Part shown: in pieces, positions 7,559 through 16,159 of the stretch
Layout: each line of letters begins with the position of its first letter
How positions within the stretch are numbered: the stretch's first letter is position 1
Source of the DNA: Rhizobiaceae bacterium
GTDB lineage: Bacteria; Pseudomonadota; Alphaproteobacteria; Rhizobiales; Rhizobiaceae
Direction: 5' to 3'
Assembly (NCBI GenBank): GCA_023953905.1
Contig: JAMLJA010000019.1
Location: 1 to 64,000, forward strand
Length of the DNA: 64,000 bases
Program-made: the position numbers and the translations under genes
The notes under the pieces: generated by a model
Seen by the model: the letters and a program-made list of their open reading frames with translations, nothing else
Told to the model about the DNA's origin: nothing
The model's database searches: none

Positions 7559-9580
7559 TCAAACCAGACCCAGCCGTTTCCTGGTGCGCTGCGCGCCCGC
7601 CGAGATAAGCCGGTCAGCGATGATCGCGATGAAGGCGACAGCAAGCCCCGCTACGATGCCGCGCCCCGTATCGGCCTTCGTCAGGGCAATATAGACTTCC
7701 TGACCGAGGTCGCGCGTGCCGACCAGCGCGGTAATGACCAGCATCGACAGGGCGAACATGATGGTCTGGTTGATGCCCAGCAGAATCTCCGGCAACGCCA
7801 GCTTGAGCTTTATCTTGGTCAGCAACTGCCACGGCGTGCAGCCCATGGCGAGGCCAGCCTCTATCAGCTTTGGGTCCACACGTCTGATGCCGAGAACGGT
7901 GTAGCGGATAGCCGGAACGACGGAATAGGCGACAACGGCAATCATGGCGGTGAAGTCGCCGACCCGGAACAACATCACGACCGGCATCAGATAGACGAAG
8001 GAGGGCAGCGTCTGCAGCGTGTCGATAACGACCTGCACCCCGCGCCAGAGCCGCTCTCTTTCTGCCGCAATAATCCCGACGGGTACGCCGATCAGAGCCG
8101 CGAAGATGACCGAGATACCGCATAGATAGACGGTAATCATGGCCTTTTCCCATTGCCCTGTGGCCGCGATCAGTGCCGCCAGCGCGCCGATCAGCAGGGC
8201 AAGTCGCCATCCGCCCAGGCGCCACCCCGCAAAGGCGAGGATGCCGGTCACGCCAAGCCAGGGCAGGTCTCCGAGGAAGCGCTTGAAAGGAATCAGAATG
8301 TTGAGCAGCACCGCATTCTTGATCGCCTCAAGCGTGTCGAAGAAGTTGATGTTGATCCATTTGACGATCTCATCCCAGAAACTGCCTGTCGAGAGCGTCA
8401 GCGTCTCCGGGTAGTTTTGGAAGGATGGCATGATCAGGCCAAGGACACCGCTCACGACAATCAACCCCAGCGCGGCAAGCGTGTAGGGATTGCGCGCGGC
8501 AAAGCTGGTGCGCGAGGTTTCAACGTGCGGCTGTGAGACTTTCCAGGCATAGGCCTGACTGAGCCGGTCGAGCGCGATTGCAAGTGCCACGATGGCAAAT
8601 CCGGCCTCAAGTCCGGCGCCTATCTGGAGGCGGCGCAGCGCGGCGAGCACGTCGAAACCGAGTCCGCCAGCCCCGATCATGGAGGCGATGATGACCATGT
8701 TGAGAGACAGCATGATCACCTGATTGACGCCGACCATCAGGCTCTCTTGCGCGCTCGGCACCATGACGCGCCACGTCATCTGGCGCCGCGTGCAACCGAT
8801 CATCCGGCCAAGATCACGTACCTCGGAGGGCACCCCCCTGAGTGCCAGCGTGGTGATGCGCGTCATTGGCGGCATGGCGTAGATGACGGTCGCCACGATC
8901 GCCGCGGTCGGGCCAAAACCGAACAGCACGAGTATCGGCACAAGATAGGCGAAGACGGGGATCGTCTGCATGAGGTCGAGAGCCGGCGTGATCGCCCGCT
9001 CGAAACGTTGCCATCGGTACGACGCGATGCCGAGCAACAGGCCCCCGACAACGCCGATCGGCACGGCCACGAGTATGGAGGCGAGCGTGACCATGGCGCT
9101 GCTCCATTGGCCGAAAACGGCAAGGAAGCCGAAGCAGGCTGCCACCCCGATTGCCAGTCTGCGGCCGCCTGCGAAATAGCCCATCATCGCAACCACGCCG
9201 GTCACCGCAATCCACGACAGCGGCGGTACGATCTGCACTGCGCTTGAGCCTTGGCCGGACAGAAATCCGGTGGCGAACAGGCTGAGCACGAACCGGTAGG
9301 GCAGGTCTATGATTGCCGCGATGAAGCGGGTGAGATCGGTAAAGGTGAAGATTCCGAACGATGCGTCGTTGATCAGCCATTTCATGAAGAGGCTGACCCA
9401 TTTCGCGGCGGGAATGAACCAATCCTTCGGATACGCGAATGCCCACTTCGCCACCTCATCGCCCGCCAGCCAAAGGAGCACGAATACCCCGCCGGCAACG
9501 AGCCATGCGACCGACAGGCGGCCCGCCATTTGCGGGGCGATAAAGCTTCGCTGTTTGGTTTCGAGGAGAGGAGCGGTCAT
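7559..9580 (-). CDS. proW: Double-length ProW-type ABC permease for a quaternary amine
   Basis: 673 residues, about twice the usual ProW length. Two complete transmembrane permease halves are fused: each has its own EAA-type cytoplasmic loop contacting the ATPase, DLGRMIGCTRRQMTWRVMVP in the first half and EAGLAMGCTPWQLLTKIKL in the second. NQVIMLSLNMVIIASMIGAGGLG and NQTIMFALSMLVITALVGT are the matching following segments, which argues for an internal duplication. It starts 4 bases after the ATPase stop and ends 13 bases before the kinase-like gene. It should form the membrane channel of a glycine betaine/choline-type importer as a single chain instead of a homodimer. Confidence 0.9.
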   Translation of the reverse strand: MTAPLLETKQRSFIAPQMAGRLSVAWLVAGGVFVLLWLAGDEVAKWAFAYPKDWFIPAAKWVSLFMKWLINDASFGIFTFTDLTRFIAAIIDLPYRFVLSLFATGFLSGQGSSAVQIVPPLSWIAVTGVVAMMGYFAGGRRLAIGVAACFGFLAVFGQWSSAMVTLASILVAVPIGVVGGLLLGIASYRWQRFERAITPALDLMQTIPVFAYLVPILVLFGFGPTAAIVATVIYAMPPMTRITTLALRGVPSEVRDLGRMIGCTRRQMTWRVMVPSAQESLMVGVNQVIMLSLNMVIIASMIGAGGLGFDVLAALRRLQIGAGLEAGFAIVALAIALDRLSQAYAWKVSQPHVETSRTSFAARNPYTLAALGLIVVSGVLGLIMPSFQNYPETLTLSTGSFWDEIVKWININFFDTLEAIKNAVLLNILIPFKRFLGDLPWLGVTGILAFAGWRLGGWRLALLIGALAALIAATGQWEKAMITVYLCGISVIFAALIGVPVGIIAAERERLWRGVQVVIDTLQTLPSFVYLMPVVMLFRVGDFTAMIAVVAYSVVPAIRYTVLGIRRVDPKLIEAGLAMGCTPWQLLTKIKLKLALPEILLGINQTIMFALSMLVITALVGTRDLGQEVYIALTKADTGRGIVAGLAVAFIAIIADRLISAGAQRTRKRLGLV

Positions 9581-9584
9581 GCCC

Positions 9585-10592
9585 TCATCCCTGCATCATC
9601 AGATCGACGACATCGGCGCGCAACAGCGCTCCGCATGTTTTCCCTTCGGCGTCAGCAACGCGCAATGCCTCCACGCCCGGCGTGAACAGGGGTGCCGCTT
9701 CAGCGACCGTGCTGCGCTCGGGCACGGCGGCGCCATTCAATCCGTCTGGCGCCGGTTTCACGATCGAGCGGACACGGACAACTTTGGCTTTCGACACGTT
9801 CCGTGTGAACTCGGCGACATAGTCGGTCGCTGGATTGAGGACCAGCTCCTCCGGCGTGCCGCATTGCACGATCCGTCCATCCTTCATGATCGCGATACGG
9901 TCCGCGAGCCGGATGGCCTCGTCGAAATCATGCGTGATGAATACGATGGTCTTTTGCAGCACCGATTGCAGCCGCATGAACTCATCCTGCATCTCGCGGC
10001 GGATCAGCGGATCGAGCGCGGAAAACGGCTCGTCGAGAAACCAGAGTTCTGGCTCCACTGCCAGCGAGCGCGCAATGCCGACGCGCTGTTGCTGGCCGCC
10101 AGACAATTCTCGCGGGAAGAAATCTTCTTTGCCGGACAGGCCGACCAGTTCCACCATCTGTCGAGCGCGCGCTTCTCTGTCGGCGCGCGCAACACCCTGC
10201 ACCTCAAGCGGGAAGGCCACATTTGCCAGCACCGTCATATGCGGCAGAAGAGCAAAGTTCTGGAAGACCATTCCCATCTGGTGCCGCCGGATTTCGATCA
10301 TCCGGGCGTCCGACGCGGCCAGCAAATTCTCGCCGTTGAAAAGGATCTCGCCCGAGGTTGGCTCGATCAGGCGCGACAGGCAGCGGACAAGCGTCGACTT
10401 GCCCGAGCCAGAAAGCCCCATGATGACGAAGATCTCGCCGGCCTGCACATCGAGATTGACGTCGCGGACCGCTCCGACAAGCCCCGCCTCGTCAAGCTGG
10501 CTCGACGAGGGGGTTTGTCCGGAGGCAAACAAATCGGCCGCACCCGATCCGAACACCTTCCAGACATCGCGGCAGACAAGCTTGGCATTCAT
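9585..10592 (-). CDS. proV: ProV-type quaternary amine ABC transporter ATPase
   Basis: 335 residues. Walker A GLSGSGKST at 59-67, signature ELSGGQQQRVGIARSL, Walker B ELWFLDEPFSALDP and the switch His in VFITHDFDEA are all intact. An insertion around residues 14-38 separates the first strand from the Walker A region, as in ProV-type ATPases. The C-terminal part is short and holds at most one CBS-like remnant (TCGALLRADVVDLM), so osmotic gating by paired CBS domains is doubtful. It lies between the binding protein gene (18 bases upstream) and the fused permease (4 bases downstream). Confidence 0.92.
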   Translation of the reverse strand: MNAKLVCRDVWKVFGSGAADLFASGQTPSSSQLDEAGLVGAVRDVNLDVQAGEIFVIMGLSGSGKSTLVRCLSRLIEPTSGEILFNGENLLAASDARMIEIRRHQMGMVFQNFALLPHMTVLANVAFPLEVQGVARADREARARQMVELVGLSGKEDFFPRELSGGQQQRVGIARSLAVEPELWFLDEPFSALDPLIRREMQDEFMRLQSVLQKTIVFITHDFDEAIRLADRIAIMKDGRIVQCGTPEELVLNPATDYVAEFTRNVSKAKVVRVRSIVKPAPDGLNGAAVPERSTVAEAAPLFTPGVEALRVADAEGKTCGALLRADVVDLMMQG

Positions 10593-10610
10593 CTTGTTTG
10601 GCGGCGAGGC

Positions 10611-11570
10611 TTATTTCTTGATCCACTCGGACCAGCGAGGCTCATTCTCCCCCATCCAAGCCTGCACGACGTCGCTGACGGATTTGCCGTCGAGGTCGAC
10701 CTCGGTGATCATCTTGCCCATTTCGTCATTGTTGAGTGTGAAGGCCTTGATTGCCTTGTAAGCGCCCGGCCACTTGTCCTTTACGCCTGCCCAGCCGACT
10801 TTCCAGATGTCACCGAAGGGCTTGCCGCAATCATAGAGGGCATCGGGATTGGAACCCCACTTCGGGTCCGTGTAACATTCCTTGGTATATTCGGGGAACT
10901 CGACCCATTCACCCTTGTATTTGGCCGGTGCCCAGTGCGGCGCGTAGATCCAAAGCATGATCGGCGCCTGCCGCTGATAGGCGCTTTCAAGCTCGGCGAA
11001 AAGCGCGGCATCAGTGCCCGCATGAATCACCTCGAACGGCAGATCGAGCGCTTCGACTCGCTCGTCGTCAAAGCCGCCCCATGTGACGGGTCCGCCCAGA
11101 TAGCGACCTTTGGGTGCGGTTTCCGCGGTTGAGAACGCTTCGGCGCATTTCTCGTCCTTCAGCGCTTCCCAGTTCGGCAGGCCGGGGCACTTTTCCTTCA
11201 TGTACTCCGGATACCACCACTCTTCCTTTGCCTGCATGCCGGTCGGGCCAAATACTTCGGTCTTGCCGGTCGCGGTCGATGCGTCCATCGCGTCGCGCCC
11301 CGTCGTCTCCCACATCTCCATGGCAACATGCAGATCGCCCGATTCCAGCCCTGCGAACTGCGCCAGATAGTCGGCCTGTACATATTCCACGCTGTAGCCG
11401 GCCTTCTTCAGGACCTCGCCCATAATTTCCGTGGTGATCAGCTGGCCCGTCCAGTCATGCAGCGTCAGCTTGATGGGATCGGTCGATTCTTGTGCCAACG
11501 CGGGTGACAGCGTGACGGCGCTGGAAAATGTCAGCGCGATCGCCGCATGTTTCAGGGTGGAAAAGCGCAT
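10611..11570 (-). CDS. proX: ProX/OpuAC-type periplasmic substrate-binding protein
   Basis: 319 residues with a Sec signal peptide ending near SPALAQES. The mature part is an OpuAC-type solute-binding domain. Several Trp residues suited to an aromatic cage for quaternary ammonium head groups are visible (LHDWTGQ, AMEMWETTG, MLWIYAPHWAP). Four Cys (KEKC, DEKC, KECY, YDCG) could form two periplasmic disulfides. First gene of the leftward operon with the ATPase, fused permease, kinase-like protein and GcvT-type oxidoreductase; divergent from the DeoR gene. The ligand is probably a betaine, choline or related amine. Confidence 0.9.
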   Translation of the reverse strand: MRFSTLKHAAIALTFSSAVTLSPALAQESTDPIKLTLHDWTGQLITTEIMGEVLKKAGYSVEYVQADYLAQFAGLESGDLHVAMEMWETTGRDAMDASTATGKTEVFGPTGMQAKEEWWYPEYMKEKCPGLPNWEALKDEKCAEAFSTAETAPKGRYLGGPVTWGGFDDERVEALDLPFEVIHAGTDAALFAELESAYQRQAPIMLWIYAPHWAPAKYKGEWVEFPEYTKECYTDPKWGSNPDALYDCGKPFGDIWKVGWAGVKDKWPGAYKAIKAFTLNNDEMGKMITEVDLDGKSVSDVVQAWMGENEPRWSEWIKK

Positions 11571-11782
11571 ATGGAGCCTCCTGCTCGCCGAATGACAGTT
11601 GTTGCGGCGTGCCGGATCTTGAGCCCGGCTGTGCCTTGTTCCCGTCGCACTGTCCGCACTTGACTGACGATTGTCAACGCGTTCATGTGGTTTTATCTGC
11701 GCTTTTGCACGGATCGCCTTGAGTTTCGCATGTCACGCGCGAAATTGGGCGCAAGCGGTCAGATTGGCGGGCGAGGACGTAA
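11571..11782. promoter_or_regulatory. Divergent control region proX / deoR
   Basis: This 212-base gap holds two symmetric elements. TTTCGC (11724-11729) and GCGAAA (11739-11744) form a 6-base inverted repeat with a 9-base spacer, 38 bases before the DeoR start; TTTCG half-sites are typical of DeoR/GlpR-type regulators. Further left, TTGAC (11660-11664) and GTCAA (11673-11677) form a second repeat whose leftward reading TTGACA could be a -35 box for proX. Both assignments are inference from symmetry and position. Confidence 0.4.
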
Positions 11783-12565
11783 ATGAATCATTCGAAACGC
11801 CATGGCGAGATACTGCGCCTTCTTCAGGAGGAAGGCACGATCACGATTGCCGCTCTGGCGGAAAAGCTGAACGTCTCCCTGGAAACGATACGCCGCGACG
11901 TGAAGCCTCTGACCATCGACGGGTCCGTGCTGAAGATGCACGGGGCGATCAGCCTGCCCTCTCTGGCCGGGGAAGCGCCGTTCGAGCGAAGGATGCGCGA
12001 GAACGCCGAAGCGAAGCGCGCAATCGCGCGCCGCGTCGCCACGACAATTCAGGACGGCGACTCGGTCATGCTGGACACCGGGACCACCACCAGCTTTCTG
12101 GCGCGGGAACTGATCGGCCATCGCCGCCTGACGGTGATCACCAATTCATCCGACATCGCCCGAACCCTTTCCACAGTAAACGGCAACAGGGTTTACATGG
12201 CCGGTGGGGAACTGCGCAGCGACAATGGCGCTGCTTTCGGTGTCTCGGCCATTGAGTTCGTAAGCCGGTTCAGCGTGACGCATGCGGTCATCTCCGTAGG
12301 CGCCATCAATGCCAGGGTGGGCATCATGGATTACGACCTCGACGAGGCCGAGTTTGCGCGCATGGTGCTCAGCCGTGGCGCGCGAGCCATCGCGGTCACC
12401 GATCACACGAAATTCGGGCGACACGGCCTCGTTAAAGTCTGTGACTTGAGCGATCTCGCCGAACTCTTCACCGATCGCTCGCCGCCTGACGAGGTTGCGG
12501 CCGCGCTCGAAGATGCCGGGGTCGAGGTAACGGTGGCGGGCGCGCTGCGCGACGTGGCCGCTTGA
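11783..12565 (+). CDS. DeoR-family transcriptional regulator
   Basis: 260 residues. The N-terminal winged helix-turn-helix (about 6-57: RHGEILRLLQEEGTI, LAEKLNVSLETIRRDV) is followed by the DeoR effector domain with DGDSVMLDTGTTTSFLAREL and VITNSSDIARTL, a fold that senses phosphorylated sugars or similar phosphate esters. The start is preceded by GAGG. It is divergent from the proX operon, which contains a kinase-like enzyme; a phosphorylated intermediate as its ligand would fit both facts but is inference. The next gene rightward is a LysR regulator. Confidence 0.9.
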   Translation: MNHSKRHGEILRLLQEEGTITIAALAEKLNVSLETIRRDVKPLTIDGSVLKMHGAISLPSLAGEAPFERRMRENAEAKRAIARRVATTIQDGDSVMLDTGTTTSFLARELIGHRRLTVITNSSDIARTLSTVNGNRVYMAGGELRSDNGAAFGVSAIEFVSRFSVTHAVISVGAINARVGIMDYDLDEAEFARMVLSRGARAIAVTDHTKFGRHGLVKVCDLSDLAELFTDRSPPDEVAAALEDAGVEVTVAGALRDVAA

Positions 12566-12630
12566 GAGATTTCTCGGTTCCGTCGAAGCAAGGCTGGATC
12601 AGGCCCGCAGCGTCGCTATGATCGTCGGTC

Positions 12631-13539
12631 ATGGCTTTCACGCTCCGTCAGTTGCAGTTCTTCGTCGCGGCCGCCGAGCGCGGGGCGGTGCTTCGTGCCG
12701 CCCAACATCTCTCCATCTCCCAATCTGCCGTCACGGAGGCGATCAAGGAACTGGAGCGTGATCTCGGTGTCGAACTTTTCGATCGCCACGCGCGTGGCCT
12801 GACGATCACGCATAAGGGGCAGCAATTTCTGCGTCACGCCACCAAGATACTTGCCGATGTCTCCGATGCGCGACGCAGCTTCTCCATCGAACGCAGCGCG
12901 GGCGGCCGCCTTCAGCTGGGTGTCACCTCGCTCGTCGCCGGCTACGTGCTTTCAGATCTGCTGGCGCGCTATCGCCGCGCCTTCCCAGGCGTCGACGTTA
13001 CGGCCATCGAGGACAATGGCGATTATCTGGAGCATCTTCTGATCGGCGGGGAACTCGACGTCGCCGTGATGGTGATCTCCAACCTCCGCGACCGCATGGC
13101 ACTGCAGGCCGAAATCCTCGAGGTCTCGCCTTATCGCCTGTGGCTGCCGCTGGGTCACCCGCTCTCGTCAGCTGAGATCATCGGCATCAACGACATCACC
13201 AGCGAGCCGCTGATCATGCTGACGGTGGACGAGATCGAGGAAAACACCGGCAAGCTACTTCTTGCGCTGGGTGCGCGCCCGCATGTCGCCTTTCGCACGC
13301 GCTCCGTCGAGGCAGTGCGCAGTCTCGTCGCCACCGGTGCTGGCGTGGCCCTTCTTCCCGATCTCGTCTACCGGCCATGGTCGCTGGAAGGCGATCGCAT
13401 CGAATCCCGCGACGTATCCGGTTCGCTGCCTGTCGTGCAGGTCGGAATGGCCTGGCGGCGCGGTTCCACCCTCCCGGAGACAGCGCGGGACTTTATCGGC
13501 ATCGCGCAAACGCATCGCAGCGGGCGCACGCGGATTTGA
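12631..13539 (+). CDS. LysR-family transcriptional regulator
   Basis: 302 residues. The N-terminal LysR helix-turn-helix is clear (LRQLQFFVAAAERGAVLRAA, LSISQSAVTEAIKELERDLG, LFDRHARGLTITHKG), followed by a two-lobed periplasmic-binding-like effector domain from about residue 90. It lies 65 bases after deoR and 99 bases before gnd on the same strand. Its effector and target are unknown; gnd or the ydcS-like operon downstream are the nearest candidates. Confidence 0.9.
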   Translation: MAFTLRQLQFFVAAAERGAVLRAAQHLSISQSAVTEAIKELERDLGVELFDRHARGLTITHKGQQFLRHATKILADVSDARRSFSIERSAGGRLQLGVTSLVAGYVLSDLLARYRRAFPGVDVTAIEDNGDYLEHLLIGGELDVAVMVISNLRDRMALQAEILEVSPYRLWLPLGHPLSSAEIIGINDITSEPLIMLTVDEIEENTGKLLLALGARPHVAFRTRSVEAVRSLVATGAGVALLPDLVYRPWSLEGDRIESRDVSGSLPVVQVGMAWRRGSTLPETARDFIGIAQTHRSGRTRI

Positions 13540-13638
13540 AAGCTATGGGCTTGCCGCGCGCGCCTTTGTTGTCATGTTTGGATGACGGCGATGTCGGACG
13601 CTGCACAACAGCCAGTTTCTCGAACATCAGGAGTGAAT

Positions 13639-14655
13639 ATGCAGATCGGAATGATGGGCCTGGGCCGAATGGGGGCCAACATGGTCCGACGGCTTATGCG
13701 GGATGGTCACGAATGCATTGTCTATGACATCAGTGCCGCCAGTGTGAAATCGCTTCAGGATGAGGGTGCGATTGGCGCGGGCTCGCTCGAGGAGTTCGTC
13801 CAGAAGCTCGCGAAGCCCCGCGCCATCTGGCTTATGCTGCCGGCCGCAATCACGCGCCGCGTCGCCGATCAGGTGGCGGCCCTGCTGGATCCCGGCGACA
13901 TCATCATAGATGGCGGAAATTCCTACTATCACGACGCTGTCGATCAGGCCGCGACGCTTGCTCACAAGCAGATCAGCTTTGTCGATGTCGGAACCAGCGG
14001 CGGTGTTTGGGGACTGGATCGCGGCTATTGCCTGATGATCGGCGGTCCTGATGAGGCCGTGAAACATCTCGATCCGATTTTCGCGACATTGGCGCCGGGA
14101 CCGGAACAAACGAGCGGTCCGTCGGACGGGGAATTCGGGACCGCACATCGCGGGTATCTTCACTGCGGGCCGAGCGGTTCGGGTCACTTCGTCAAAATGG
14201 TGCACAACGGCATCGAATATGGCGTCATGGCTGCCTACGCCGAGGGTATCAACATTCTCAAATCGGCCAATGCCGGCAAACGCCCGCGACCCGCGGACGC
14301 CGAGACCAGTCCCCTGCCGACCCCGCAATATTATCAGTTCGACATCGACCTGCCTGCTGTCGCGGAAGTCTGGCGCCATGGCAGCGTGATTGGCTCCTGG
14401 CTTCTCGACCTCACCGCCGGCGCGCTGAAGGACGATCCCGCGCTGGAGTCCTTTGGCGGACGGGTGTCTGACTCGGGCGAGGGCCGTTGGACATTGAAGG
14501 CGGCGATCGACACAGGCGTGCCGGCCCCGGTCCTGTCCGCAGCGCTCTTCGACCGTTTCAGTTCGCAGGGCGAATCCGAATTTGCCGACAAATTGCTCTC
14601 GGCGATGCGCTTTGCATTCGGCGGTCACAAGGAAAAGCCAAAGGACGGCTCTTGA
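13639..14655 (+). CDS. gnd: 6-phosphogluconate dehydrogenase, short decarboxylating type
   Basis: 338 residues from the ATG at 13639, chosen because CAGGAG precedes it and the Rossmann motif MGLGRMGANMVRRL then sits at the N-terminus. The length matches the short, often NAD-preferring GndA group, not the 470-residue E. coli Gnd. The conserved substrate and catalytic segment GPSGSGHFVKMVHNGIEYG is present, with the catalytic Lys and Asn. It converts 6-phosphogluconate to ribulose 5-phosphate and CO2. A long perfect hairpin follows the stop, separating it from the ydcS-like operon. Confidence 0.88.
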   Translation: MQIGMMGLGRMGANMVRRLMRDGHECIVYDISAASVKSLQDEGAIGAGSLEEFVQKLAKPRAIWLMLPAAITRRVADQVAALLDPGDIIIDGGNSYYHDAVDQAATLAHKQISFVDVGTSGGVWGLDRGYCLMIGGPDEAVKHLDPIFATLAPGPEQTSGPSDGEFGTAHRGYLHCGPSGSGHFVKMVHNGIEYGVMAAYAEGINILKSANAGKRPRPADAETSPLPTPQYYQFDIDLPAVAEVWRHGSVIGSWLLDLTAGALKDDPALESFGGRVSDSGEGRWTLKAAIDTGVPAPVLSAALFDRFSSQGESEFADKLLSAMRFAFGGHKEKPKDGS

Positions 14656-14670
14656 GGGGAGCAGGTTTCG

Positions 14671-14697
14671 CCCGGTATCGGATTTTCCGATACCGGG
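14671..14697 (+). terminator. 12-base-pair hairpin after gnd
   Basis: Perfect arms CCCGGTATCGGA and TCCGATACCGGG enclose a TTT loop, 16 bases after the gnd stop. There is no run of T after the stem, so it may act as an mRNA-stabilising end or a Rho-dependent boundary and not as a classical intrinsic terminator. Confidence 0.5.
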
Positions 14698-14800
14698 GTT
14701 CTGCCGAATGGAAATTGCGAAACCTCTAAAATCGTATCACGTTGTCTTTCAGGGATTACGCCGCCATCCGAGAGCGGCCCCTTCAATGGGAGACGTGACC

Positions 14801-15958
14801 ATGAAATCGTATCTGAAGACGTGTACCGCCCTGGCGCTTGCCTTGGGGATGACTGGCAATGCCTTTGCGCAGGTGAAGGAGATCGGCGCTGGCGAGGGCG
14901 AAGTGAACATCATCGCCTGGGCCGGCTATATCGAGCGGGGCGAGACGGACAAGACCTTTGACTGGGTGACCAAGTTCGAGGAAGCCTCGGGCTGCAAGGT
15001 CAATGTGAAAACCGCTGCGACTTCGGACGAAATGGTCGCTCTGATGAACGAAGGCGGCTTTGATCTGGTCACCGCTTCGGGTGACGCGTCGCTGCGCCTG
15101 ATCGCGGGAAAGCGCGTGCAGCCGATCAATGTCGACCTGATCAAGAGCTGGTCCTCTGTGGACGACCGCCTCAAGAACGCCCCATGGCACACGGTCGACG
15201 GCGTTCACTACGGCGTTCCCTATATGTGGGGGCCGAACGTGCTGATGTACAACACCGAAGCGATCAAGACCGCGCCGACCTCCTGGAAGGTCGTGTTCGA
15301 AGAGATGACGCTGGATGATGGCAAGTCCAACAAGGGCCGCGTACAGGCCTATGATGGACCCATCCACGTCGCGGATGCGGCGCTCTACCTGATGACCCAC
15401 AAGCCCGACCTCGGCATCAAGGATCCGTATCAGCTCAACGAGGATCAGTATAAGGCGGCTCTCGACCTCCTGCGTCAGCAACGTACGCTCGTCGGGCGAT
15501 ACTGGCACGACGCTTTCATCCAGATCGACGATTTCAAGAATGAAGGTGTTGTCGCCTCCGGTTCATGGCCGTTCCAGGTCAATATCCTGAAGTCGGACAA
15601 TCAGCCCGTCGCATCCGTCTTCCCTGAGGAAGGGGTCACCGGCTGGGCGGATACCACGATGATGCATGTGGATTCGGAGCATCCGAACTGTTCCTACATG
15701 TGGATGGAGCACACCCTTTCCTCCAATCTTCAGAGCGATCTCGGCGTGTGGTTCGGTGCCAACCCGTCTGTTCCCGCAGCCTGCACTGACGGCAGTGGCA
15801 TGCAGACGAAGGAAGGCTGCACCGCAAACGGCTTCGACGACTTCGACAAGGTCCATTTCTGGACGACGCCGACGAGCAAGTGCGAGACGCAGGGCGACCA
15901 GTGTGTGCCCTATTATCGCTGGGTGTCGGACTATATCGGTGTGATTGGCGGTCGCTAG
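14801..15958 (+). CDS. ydcS: YdcS-like polyamine ABC transporter binding protein
   Basis: 385 residues from the ATG at 14801, preceded by GGGAGACG and opening with a typical signal peptide cleaved near NAFAQ. The mature part is a family 1 / PotD-type binding protein (NIIAWAGYIERG, GVPYMWGPNVLMYNTEAI, VASGSWPFQVN). Five Cys near the C-terminus (TDGSGMQ, KEGC, SKCETQGDQC) may be disulfide-bonded. Gene order here, binding protein - ATPase - permease - permease - aldehyde dehydrogenase, is the same as E. coli ydcSTUV-patD, which supports putrescine or a related amine as ligand. A 201-base gap separates it from the ATPase gene. Confidence 0.83.
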   Translation: MKSYLKTCTALALALGMTGNAFAQVKEIGAGEGEVNIIAWAGYIERGETDKTFDWVTKFEEASGCKVNVKTAATSDEMVALMNEGGFDLVTASGDASLRLIAGKRVQPINVDLIKSWSSVDDRLKNAPWHTVDGVHYGVPYMWGPNVLMYNTEAIKTAPTSWKVVFEEMTLDDGKSNKGRVQAYDGPIHVADAALYLMTHKPDLGIKDPYQLNEDQYKAALDLLRQQRTLVGRYWHDAFIQIDDFKNEGVVASGSWPFQVNILKSDNQPVASVFPEEGVTGWADTTMMHVDSEHPNCSYMWMEHTLSSNLQSDLGVWFGANPSVPAACTDGSGMQTKEGCTANGFDDFDKVHFWTTPTSKCETQGDQCVPYYRWVSDYIGVIGGR

Positions 15959-15982
15959 ACAGCCGCGCTGAGCCTCAGGAGC

Positions 15983-16012
15983 TGTGCCGGTCTATCGATA
16001 CGGATCGGCACA
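15983..16012. repeat. Inverted repeat between ydcS-like and ydcT-like genes
   Basis: TGTGCCG (15983-15989) and CGGCACA (16006-16012) can pair around a 16-base loop, 24 bases after the ydcS-like stop. It may be a partial terminator or an mRNA-stabilising structure that lets the binding protein be made in excess over the membrane parts. The rest of the 201-base gap shows no recognisable gene. Confidence 0.35.
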
Positions 16013-16159
16013 CCTCCAGAAACATCGCACAAATGTTCCGCACCTTTATGAGCGGGACATGAGGACAGGTGCGGACGCAGTTCGCGCCGTCGCGTGCTCT
16101 TTCGCGGATGGCGTCGTATCAGGCGATGACGTCGCAGCGATGAGAGAGTTCAATCGTCA

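Noticed and set aside
9309..11132. Long open frame on the plus strand, 607 codons, opposite the ABC ATPase and binding protein genes
   Set aside because: It is antisense to two well-supported genes, has no recognisable domain and is rich in His, Arg and Asp as expected for a shadow frame in GC-rich DNA.
13627..14628. 333-codon frame on the minus strand opposite gnd
   Set aside because: Gnd motifs are complete on the plus strand and the antisense frame shows none.
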